A DNA stretch of 64,000 nucleotides. Source: Ceratorhiza oryzae-sativae (Eukaryota > Basidiomycota > Agaricomycetes > Cantharellales > Ceratobasidiaceae). The number at the start of each line of letters is the position of its first letter. Positions within the stretch are counted from its first letter, which is position 1. The position numbers and the translations under genes are program-made. Below are positions 52,116-62,014 of the stretch, piece after piece. The notes beneath the pieces are model-generated. The model was not told the origin of the DNA. It saw only the letters and a program-made list of their open reading frames with translations, and ran no database searches. The stretch spans positions 930,001 through 994,000 of the forward strand of contig JARWMV010000233.1 in the NCBI GenBank assembly GCA_030998015.1, written 5' to 3'.

Positions 52116-52463
52116 AACACTGGCTTTTTGTAATTCTCTGATTGCTCGTGACGATTTGTTTACGTATATTCCGTTTGGTCAATAAGATTGCGCAGCTTGC
52201 ATCATTTGCTCCATATTTAGTATAAGCATGACGATATGGGACGTCAGTTATTATTCAAAGCGGCTCAATAGCGCGTCGATTGGCGCCTATCATCAACCCC
52301 ACCCATCTCGTGGTCAGCCAATGACAGCCCGTGCTATGCCCGTCACGTGTGAGGACCACATGTCTTTTGGTCCCTAACTCGGGCTCCGAGTTAAGCCTAA
52401 GTATGCGGAGTTAGACAGGCCCTGCTATCCACTTTCGCCCATCCCCTTCGAGCTACCACTACC

Positions 52464-53868
52464 ATGACAGTCATGACCGAAATGGACCAGCGTGCGGAAC
52501 AATTGATAAAGGGATACCGGCCCAACGACCACGAAGATCACACAAGGTAAACACTTGGCTACACCCCAAGCCTCGTCAACCAACTGACGCTCTTTGGCAG
52601 AGCAATCCTACTCGCGTTGTTCACGCATGCTCCCACACCCGAAGGCAAAGCCTATATACGTGGAGAGGTGCTCAAACACGACGGTGATCCTGCAGGAATG
52701 AAGAATGTGGCGGATAGCATCCTTCGCAAACTGCTTCTTCCAGGTAGGCGCCTCTGTTGCTTCATAACGAACTGCGAGCCTCATTGGCTCGTCGTGTTCA
52801 TTGAGTCATTGCGCTGGGTACCAAGGCCCACGTATCTCCGAGTGCGCGAACAGAGATTAAACAGATTGTGCGTCAAAGTGTTTCAATTCACATATTGGTT
52901 TTTTCACGAACATTGCAATCACAGTCGTTGTCTCGGGATAATTATCGATGTGTTGTATCGAAAGCAGTCGAGCTTAGTTACTTTTGTGAGGTGTGCCTGT
53001 TCAGCGGCTTGATGGCACACTGACCATTTTGTAGATACCCCCGAAACGGTCGAGTGGAACCCAGGCGACCAATGGCTCCCAACCTATGCTTCTCACGTTA
53101 TTCCTCTATCCGCAACGACGAAATCTAGCTCGTGGCAAGCCCTTGAACGCTTTGCAGGCTTCAGGCTGGATGAGCTCTACGGATATAAAATCAGCAGTGT
53201 TCAAAATATTATCACCCTTTCGTATGATATTCACGTCGCGTTCTGTCGGTTCTTGGTCTGGTTTGAACTTGATAAAGTGAGTCAGGCTGAAAATGAGTGC
53301 TTTTCATTACTGACGTTGATGATATTAGAAAAACCCCAAACCTAATGTGTATAGGTATAGAAAACAACTACCGAGTCTACCTGGTATGATCTGCATATAC
53401 TCAACGCACAACGGGCACTGAAATGCCCTTCAGGTCCCCCGGATGGTACAATTGTACGATTGAAATCTACAGATCCAGGTGGGTTACTCTCTCATTTTGT
53501 CTTGCGATGCAATGCGTGATTGACCCGATTGAGAATAGATTTACCCCTACCAAGTGTGAGGTTTGTACTTTTGCATGCCGCACTGGCCAAGGTTCTACGG
53601 GACTCTGATATGGGCCGGTGGGTCGATGGGACACTAAGAGAGGTGCGCCTTCGTATTTGATTGAAACAACCAAGACTGATTGCTAGGGACACAGGCTGAG
53701 CGCCTTGAGACGTTGGCGTCTGATGGAACGCATGCAGATTTGTTGGCTTCCAGCTTACAGGCAACTGGTCTCACGAGCAACAGTCATGGGGCCAGCCGTA
53801 GAGGCAGCCACAGCCATTCCCAGCTCAACACACCCAACATAATTCAAATGGACATTTGGCCGCAGTGA
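52464..53868 (+). CDS. HNH_2-type nuclease-like protein
   Basis: Fungal protein of the HNH endonuclease-like family (HNH_2 type). An N-terminal helical part (EQLIKGYRPNDHEDHTRAIL; FTHAPTPEGKAYIRGEVLKH) is followed, after introns not fully resolved, by SRDNYRCVVSKAVEL, the Cys-bearing start of the nuclease-like domain. Then come ASHVIPLSA (first conserved His), SWQALERFAGFRLDELYGYK, NIITLSYDIHVAFCRFLVWF (Asn and second His) and the C-terminal LPLPSVRFVLLHAALAKVLR. The tail is Ser/His-rich and ends MDIWPQ. In many fungi such genes are numerous and of unknown role. The middle exon (about 52830-52880) is the weak part of the model. Confidence 0.68.
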
Positions 53869-54061
53869 AGGTGTACTTCTTTCCTTACTATTTTGGTATT
53901 CACACGGTGTAAACATTTTTGGCTTATGTATGCGGATGACAAATCACATTATTTACCCGGTTTGACGCTGAGCTGGGCTATCTTCCCACCACTACGGCTT
54001 GTTTACTGGTTAGATCAAACGTTCCATATCTGTTTAGATTGTTCTATACGGTCTCGAAACA

Positions 54062-55194
54062 ATGGTTGTGACCATCGTGGACGCTATTTTGTTTGACATG
54101 GTAAGAATTAACCATATCAATCACCATGACTCTTGACTTGACAACGTCCATACATCATCATTGGTGTCGCATATACCTTTCAGGACGGCGTAAGCATATT
54201 TTTGTTTGTGTAAAAACATCGCGAGACTTATATGCCTGATCTGCAGACGCTGATTGACTCGACGCCTGGTATACTCGGTGCTTGGGAGCAATTCGGCAAA
54301 GACTATCCATTCCTCAATATCGAGGAAATCCTAGAATGTATGCGACCCTTGGAGTATACAAAAAGCATAACTCTGATTCATAGCACGACAGCATCTCACG
54401 GTGTTCGCTCGATTGATACGCTCCGTCGCTGGCTTCGTTTAGACAGCGAGGAAAAACTTGAGGTATGACGAGGGCCGGCGCGACCGGGCCGGCTTTTGGC
54501 TCATAATCCCCACAAGGCGGAAGTTACTCGCTTCGAGTCAGAAGTCATCCGACACGGCCTAGTCCAGCTCCCGGGAGTCCAGCCAATTCTTGATAAGGTA
54601 TTTTATTTATCTCGATGGCTGGTTTCAGCTCTAACATTTCTCACTTTGAAGCTCAAGCAGGGTATGACTGAGGAGACCCCCGGCTGGACTATTGTGACAA
54701 GTGGTTAGCTAATCACCATTGGTGGTTGGTGGTGTCTCACAGTGCATTCAGCTACAAGGTGGTATGCTCCCCGCGCCCTGCAATCAGTCGGTATCCCCCT
54801 ACCTAAGCACATGGTGATGGCCGAGGATGTCAAACGCGGCAAACCAAATCCCGATCCGTATCTCCAGGGGGCCAAGAACTGCAACGTCGACCCCAAAAAC
54901 TGTGGGTTTAATTGATTTGGGAAGACTTGGATCTGACTTACTCGATGAATAGGTCTTGTAATCGAAGATGCCGTGTCAGGGCTGAAAGCAGGTCGGGCGG
55001 CAGGAGCAAAGGTGCTCGGTGTTTGTACAAGTGCCCCTCGGGCGACGGTAGAGAAGGGTGAACCCGACTATATTGTCGAGGATCTTACAAAGTGAGTCAA
55101 GGTTACTCGGACTTGCCTAATCGTGCGAACTTATTCTGCTAGGTTGTCTGTTCGGTGGGTTGGACGCCGGATCGAGGTTACGATTAATGAATAG
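54062..55194 (+). CDS. HAD-superfamily sugar-phosphate phosphatase (GPP/DOG type)
   Basis: Haloacid dehalogenase-type phosphatase resembling glycerol-3-phosphatase and 2-deoxyglucose-6-phosphatase. Motif I LFDMDGTLIDSTPG needs a 6-nt exon, GACGGC (54184-54189), between a GTAAGA intron and a GTAAGC intron. Next come THGVRSIDTLRRWL, RFESEVIRHGLVQLPGVQPI, WTIVTSATRWYAPRAL (motif II Thr/Ser), AEDVKRGKPNPDPYLQGA (motif III Lys), VIEDAVSGLKAGRAAGAKVL (motif IV acids), and a C-terminal TKLSVRW stretch ending VTINE. The cap domain is of the C1 type. The preferred substrate cannot be told from sequence. Confidence 0.88.
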
Positions 55195-55409
55195 ATGCCT
55201 ATATATTTATGTACGCAACTAGGAATATTCACAGTTTCAGCCTCCCGTAGCTCATGGGGAACACTCACACTGTGTATTGTATGTTTGGCCTAGACCCCTC
55301 GGTTTACTCGATTGTTCTGTCAAGCAGCAGAGCACTCAATTGGTCACGTTCACCCAGCTTCGTTCCTTCCATCACCATCACCAGCAACCACATTTCTCGT
55401 CATTCCAAT

Positions 55410-57459
55410 ATGGTGAAGCTCGACCTGGGGCCACCTTTGCCAATGCTGCCAAATAAAGCGATATTGTATTTATTGCTGACGCATTTAGCGCAGGTGGTCT
55501 TCGGCGAGAGCGGTGGCTCATCTTCAGGGGTAGCTTGGATATCCCCAGGCCCCGCAGACATTTATGCGTCTGGAGATAAGATGGTAGCAAGCTGGTAAGA
55601 ATGGCTTTCTTGGGGCCCAGTATCTGTACGCTGATTAATCTACAAGGTCTGCTCCTTATGGGACATCGTCTCCTTCGTTCCAGCTGTGCCTCAGTGAGAC
55701 CGAGGAGTGTGGACAGGCCGTTTGGCCAAATATCGTGAAGTTGACGAATGGGACTTATATAATTACTATGTAAGTATGACAATGAATTAGCGACCCGCTC
55801 TGTTCACTATTTCGACAGGTCCATTCCTGAACTTGACGGGGATGGCTCTTTCTTTATTCGCATGGAAGACGATGATGGAGACATATCTGATACACCTACA
55901 TTTGAATTGCGCGGTGAGTGCGAGGCTCTTTGCTGGAAAGGAAATTAACAATACATCCAGCGTCTCTGAATCCATCCACGAAGAGCTCTTCGTCGGGTTC
56001 TTCGTGGGACTATTCCCGAGGTTCCCAGACGGAACCATGGTCGTCCGAGCCGGATTCTTCCCCTGATGGACCTAAAGTGGAATATTCATCAAAAGGAAGC
56101 GAAAGGTATGAATCGGGGAATAAAGATGGCAGCGGGTCAGGTTCCGAGACCACAAGTAAGTTCAACGAGCAAGGCGGAGCATAGCTCCTAATTTCATATC
56201 CAGGTGACTCGCAAGCCCCTGAGACACTGGCCGCTGCACCCAACCCATCGAGCAATACAACACTTTCAATTCGAACTGGACCTACGCGCTCGTCTCTCTT
56301 GTCCTCGTCAACGAACAAGGCTCTCGTAGCTACCTCTGACGACATCAAACCATCAACCGTAGCAATTGTTGTCCCACTAGTATTGTTTGCGGCTGCACTT
56401 GCTGGATTGGTATTCAGCCTGCGGCAACGTTCCAAAGCAAGGAAAGAACCCGAAGGTGAAAGGAACAACTCCCAAGCCGATTCGTCTTTGAACAGAGCCA
56501 ATGGCAACGGGTCGACCAGTATGACGAATGACCCAAGGCCCAGTATCCAGGGACATACAGACCTAGAACGCGCTATGGAGCTCATATCAACGGTTCAAGT
56601 CTCGAGGTCCCCCATCCGGGGAACGATCCCAAGTGCTGAGTTAAAGGGGTCCATCGAGGTGGAAGATGTGGATCAAGGTACGCTAGGGGTGGGTCAGGCA
56701 GCACAAGCGCATCGTGTATCATCAAGACAATCCGGTGGATTAATAGCAAACCGAAGTCAAGCTTTGGAGACCTGCGCCGTTCAACCCGCAAACTTAAGTA
56801 CAGAAGCTCAACCACCATCAAGCCTGCTCGTGGACTGTGCTGGATTCGAGCGTGGACCTATCATGCATCAGTTGCCAAATATTCCCCAGGTGGTGCCATT
56901 GGTCGAGCCTTCAAGGTATGCAACCTTAACGCCCAGGGATGGCATGCGTTTTGGAAGCCAACAGGGCATAACCGCCGCTTTGCCTGGAGTAGAATCGGTG
57001 CTGGACACCCCAGGGTTGGAAGCGCGAACGCCAGCCAATGTTAAACAACACCCAGGTCCCGAGCTTTGCCATCGTTCTATAGAACAGCAATATCAGTGGC
57101 CCGGTCAAAGGGCGATAACGGTGGCTTACCATGAACAGATTCACGCCCTTCGGACAGCCTGCTCTGCTCCTTCAGCCCCAGTTGCACCTTCGGCTCCCGT
57201 CCAAATGCCCGTCCCATCTATTCCTCGGAGCATAGACCGCCTTCCCCCTCCGCTTGTTCTTCCAGCTTCGCTACGCGTTGCTCAAACTCAACTCCAGCCT
57301 CATGACAGCACTACCCAGACCAGGGGGCAATCCGCTACTGGCCCGAGTATCCCACATGCGACTCGGCCATCGACGAGCAATAGTCTCGGTTCGAGCGCAG
57401 CGAGTGGTCTCCCTAACCCGTATGCAGCGATTGAGAGGGCACTCCGAATGGGAAGCTGA
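55410..57459 (+). CDS. Single-pass membrane protein with Kre9/Knh1-like ectodomain
   Basis: Type I membrane protein. A hydrophobic leader (AILYLLLTHLAQVVFG) is followed by an ectodomain, read over short introns, that starts VAWISPGPADIYASGDKMVA and continues SAPYGTSSPSFQLCLSE, TNGTYIITM and SIPELDGDGSFFIRMEDDDG. This W-x-S-P...GD...W layout is typical of Kre9/Knh1-type wall proteins. A Ser/Gly-rich stalk leads to a transmembrane helix (TVAIVVPLVLFAAALAGLVF) and a long polar cytosolic tail rich in Pro, Gln and Ser with no recognised domain, ending ERALRMGS. The start at 55410 was preferred over an in-frame ATG at 55254 because it places the leader near the N terminus. Possibly a wall sensor; that is inference. 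Confidence 0.72.
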
Positions 57460-57589
57460 GAAGCGCGTTCGGTTAGTGCTGCGCATTCTATTGTTGCTAT
57501 CCTTGAACAGAATAGAATGCTGTCGATATTTATCATCACACTTGAATGGTATTTCATCAAGGTATTCAATTGTCAGTTTTAGACTAAGA

Positions 57590-59746
57590 TCACTTGGTAA
57601 AAACTGCAAAGTAATAGAAGTCAGTTGGGCAATGTAGTTCAATGCACATAGAAATAGCATACTGCTAACAACATCTTCATCTGCCACCTGATGTGTGAGC
57701 CCAACCTAACACGGAGTGAGGAGCATGAGCCATGTCCATCACTATATCTAGTAGAATAGCCGAACCTTTTGAGCATGTGGCGAGAACTTGGATGACTTTC
57801 CCTATGCATATTGTATCGTGTCTCAGTTTCTCGTCGTGGGTCGAAGATGTAATTGAACCTACCCTGCGGGAATGGAGAAATATGAGAATCGGTCCTTCGG
57901 GTAAATAAGTGAATGAAGTACTCACCAAACAAGCGCGTACTTGAATTTCTCCGCAAGAGATCGGTGGATACCATGGCATACATGCTGTGGAAAGTGACCC
58001 GTGAAGCAGGTCGCTTGATGATAACAGAAGGGTCCAACACACCTCGATCGTTGCACCTTTGCGCAGACAGATAGGATCCGTAAGGTCAGGATGTTCACCA
58101 CGCTTTTTGGTGTACACCTTCACGAGGCCTAGTTCCTGTGATGGGGATGACGGCATCAAGTTAGGTTCTGGGGTCGTAGATGGCGAGACGTACACCCCAA
58201 ATTCGCTCCAAGAGATAATCTATGCTGCATCATTTGTTTCAGATGCGCGCGGTATCTAGCAAATAGCTGTACATACTTGAGATTCATCTCGCAGCTAATA
58301 ACGAGCGTGTGGTCCTGGTGTGCCAACTCATTCATGAGCTCGAGTGATATTGCGTCAACTTTGTTATAGACGTATAGGCAAGGGACATATTTTCTGGTTC
58401 CTACTCGGCGTTTGAGCAAAACGAAAAATGAATAGAAGGTGTATGCAGACCCAGGAGGACGTCAATGAATTCGTCAACCGTTATGTCTTCTCGGATCATG
58501 ACGTCACAGTTATGAATCTGTGAAGTGGAATGCGGTGAAAATGTTGTAGCAGGAAAATAGACACAGCAAGACTTGCCTTGTACCCCGCCAAGATTGTCTT
58601 GATAGTCTTCTCATCTATTTTCGTTAATTTGACGGTATTGTTAATCTAACATGTATATCAATTACCACAACGGTCGTACACATCTCTATTCTTTACCGTA
58701 ATCTATATAACAGCGTCAGATTTCGTGGGTGTTTCGATGGATGATGCTACTTACGCCACCGCCGGTCTTTTGTTTGAACACAACTGGGACAAGGATATCA
58801 GTGCCCCCATATAACCTTAGTTATTACTTACCATCCGGCTTTGTCTTGTTAAGGCGGATGCCGACTGCATCGAGTTCGTGTTCAAGCAGCCGCCTTTGTT
58901 CCGTCGATTTTGTAGCGTCGAGCATCATCAGAATAAGGTCAGCGGTCTTAGCGACTGTCTTTTGAGTTAGCCTAGGTCCGTAGACCCGCAAATATGTTGG
59001 AATGTACCTGATACGACTTGGCGACCCCGCCCCCTACCTGCCAGTGGCGTTATTCCACAGATACAAATTGACCAATGCTGGGAGGGACGGACCTTGGCTG
59101 GCTCCTTCGACGATGCCGGGCAAATCCAACAATTGAATGCGAACACCCTCATATTCGAGGACGCCAGGAATAGCTGTCAGTGTGGTGAATTCATAGGACG
59201 CAGCCTCAGAGGCCGTCTTGGTTGTCAAGGATAAGAGCGTGGATTTCCCAACGGAGGGAAACCCAATGAGCGCAACACGTGCATCTGCAAATCATTGGCT
59301 CGGCACAAAAGGGTTGACGGAACAGGAATGTTTCTCACCACCGCTTTTCTGTACATCAAACCCTTCACCTGGTTTGCCGCTCTTGGCCGTAGGCTCGAGA
59401 AGCTGCGCACGATATTTTGCTAGCTTTGCTTTCAGGAGACCAAGGTGGTATTCCGTAGCCTGCAATAATAGAGTTTAATAGGATTCGTGTGTGATAGAAG
59501 TACTGTCAGTGACCTTGTTCTTTTGGGCTAAACCATAGCCGTTAGGAATGTCACATCCCGTCAGAATTGCCAATAAACTCACTCCTCGCCATCTCCTCTT
59601 GACATGATTGAATTGCATTTAGCCTATGCGAAGAATGGTCCCTGTTCCCGAGTGCCTACCTTCAATTTCTTTGATCTGCGTTGGTCATCGTACTCAGCGA
59701 CTTTTGAGTTCAACAGTGTTGTTTCTACCTTTTCTAGCACGCCCAT
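57590..59746 (-). CDS. RBG1: DRG-family GTPase (DRG1/Rbg1)
   Basis: Ribosome-associated Obg-like GTPase that relieves translational pausing with partner Tma46/DFRP1. The N terminus is assembled from four tiny exons (59729-59746, 59660-59675, 59583-59597, 59514-59527) giving MGVLEKIKEIEEEMARTQKN, matching the DRG family. Then [31 protein letters not shown] (G1), [15 protein letters not shown] (G2), [11 protein letters not shown] (G3), YNKVDAIS (G4) and SCEMN (G5). A 6-nt exon (58697-58702) supplies IT in [14 protein letters not shown]. The TGS domain reads [20 protein letters not shown]. The C terminus DEDVVS joins over an intron to IFTK with the stop at 57590. One intron starts with GC (58576) instead of GT. 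Confidence 0.93.
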
Positions 59747-59980
59747 GTCTCGAGATGATTGTGTTCAACGGTTCTGGTATTCTGGTGCAGATGGTGGTTG
59801 TGTTTACGCTGATTTGTGAGAATCCTAAACGCTGAAATAATTACGATCCTGAGACCCTTGCCCGAACGAATTGTCGGGACACTGGGGGGTGGTAAAATAG
59901 AACCAGCCCAAGGTTGACCCACATCTCATTTTCGCGTCTTTGGCCGGCTGTACGTGCTTTTGACAACTTATATCTAGATC

Positions 59981-61567
59981 ATGCCGTCGACGCATGAAAC
60001 GCCGCTCATGCCTCCAGACGGCACTTCATCCAGATCTACGTATGACCTGCCTCGCCACGACTATCGCGGCGGCCGTTTGGCATACCGGTGGACTCGAACG
60101 CTGTTTTTCGTCTCGCTCCTGATCTTGAACAATTTGGCTTGGACATACATCTATACTCGCGCTGGACCCGACTCTGTCGCTCACTTGGTTCGGCCCTCCG
60201 AGCCCAACGATGAAGTTGCATTGCCTGCACTTTCTAATCATGATCAGAAAACACCCTTGCACCTGGCTCATCCAGATGTTCCGCCTCGACCAGAAACGAT
60301 TCAAATTGTTATGGTTATGGTTGGAAGTGACTCGGCAAAAGAGGGTGTCATGGCTATTAAAAGCGCGCTCATGCACACCTCTCGCCCTATCGCTTTCCAC
60401 TTCATTTGCGACGACGATGCTATTCCAATAATTCAGAGCAAATTACGCCTCTTTAGCCGGCCTACTTACTCGGTGGATGTCTCTTTCTACCCCGTCTCCA
60501 CGGATGCTATCAAGGCACGCTCCGGTCGGGCAGGTATCGGATACCGGTCTGGTTGGGGTATGCTTCTCAAGGTCCGATTGCGATTTCTATTTTCAATCGC
60601 TTGATAATTGACAGTATGGCACTCCGATCTTAACAGGTTTTTATGCACGAATTACTGCCGGACGTAGACAAAGCTATATTTGTCGACACGGATATGCTTT
60701 TCGTGCTTGACCCTCTTTTACTCTGGAACACGTTCTCGACCCTCAAGCCTAACCAGCTGATGGCCTTTCCGACGCTCGGCCCCAACTCCGATGCATCTCG
60801 AATCTGCACCTGTGTCATGTTGCTCAACCTGGCAGCAATGCGGAACACGAATCGTCCGTTTATGTCATCAACCCTGGTATCTGGATGGCCCAAGAATGCA
60901 CTCAGTTCCAAGGCTTTTGAGCGTACAATCGCGGCGGGTGGCACTGTGCCTGATGCAGACCGATCGAAACGAGTCAAGTTTGATCCTATGAACCCGTTAT
61001 ATGGAGACCAGGGTATCTATCATATCATTTGGACACATTTCCCCGAGCTATTCGCGCACCTTAGCTTGAGATGGGACACTACCCATTGTAGATCCAGCTA
61101 CGGCCTACAGCTTGGCCGGTGGCAAGACGCCGGAGGGGAAGATATGTCTGAAACGGATCAAGTCAAGGCACAAATCTATACTGAGCAAGCACCAGAGGAT
61201 TATGAACAACTCTTACCCGGGATTTTGCATTTGTAAGTTGGGTTATGATCGTATCGCGTGTGTTCGCTAAATTATCTGGGGGTAGCAACTGTCAAGACAG
61301 GACGGTAGTGTGGGACTTTGCTGAGAACTATGAGACAAATACATGGTCGCCCATGATAATGATGATAGCACGATACAAGTGAGTTGTGCAGTTCATTGCC
61401 GAGATTAACCATTGAGTTTTGGTAGGTGGATCTGGCTGAATCGGGGAGACGGTTCTGCCACGGTCAAGATTCGTATCGAAAAAGATGTTCGCTTCCAAGA
61501 CCAACGTATTGCAGATGAAGAGCAGCGAGCAAGTGTGGAGTTGGAAGGTGCTACTGTCAGAGCTTGA
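59981..61567 (+). CDS. GT8/LARGE-like Golgi glycosyltransferase
   Basis: Type II Golgi membrane glycosyltransferase. A short cytosolic tail and one membrane helix (TLFFVSLLILNNLAWTYIYT) are followed by a catalytic domain starting IQIVMVMVGSDSAKEGVMAI. Family features are HTSRPIAFHFICDDDA, LLPDVDKAIFVDTDMLFV (the metal-binding DTD of the DxD type), LMAFPTLGPN, PLYGDQGIYHII and a His-containing end (LLPGILHLNCQD). Three short introns. The layout resembles GT8/LARGE xylosyltransferases; donor and acceptor are unknown. It shares 234 bp of upstream DNA with the divergent DRG1 gene. Confidence 0.83.
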
Positions 61568-62014
61568 GGGAAAAGGGCACGATTAGATAGTGTAAACAAT
61601 AGACTATCTCACCTCGCTAGGCTTTGGTTAAATTTAGAAGTCTGGTTCATAATAGTAGTTTCTGTGTTTTATACGGGTGCACCTTGTTCAACAGATACAT
61701 CCAGACTGTATTTGTGTAATAACATCTTCTATTATTCCCGAAGCATACATGCCTCAAATTTGTTGTGGTGCCACTTGTGGTTTAATTTGAAATAGAGAAA
61801 GCAAATAATGATTTACACAACTTGGGCTCTCCAATGACATAGCCGGTGTTATCGACTGACGCACCTGGCTTCCGCACCGTATTCCTGTCCCTCCAACCAC
61901 GCAGTCGCATCTCGCAGGTATTTTGATTGCTACTTCTCACTTATCACCTGGTAAGTTGTTGCGAAATCCTACTTACGCAACAGAATTTACCACGTTCGAA
62001 TTAGAATACCCACT
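61568..62014. other. Intergenic region, no gene seen
   Basis: About 0.45 kb between the glycosyltransferase stop and the MAPKKK start. AT-rich 3' flank, then a likely promoter. No motif or RNA gene recognised. Confidence 0.5.
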
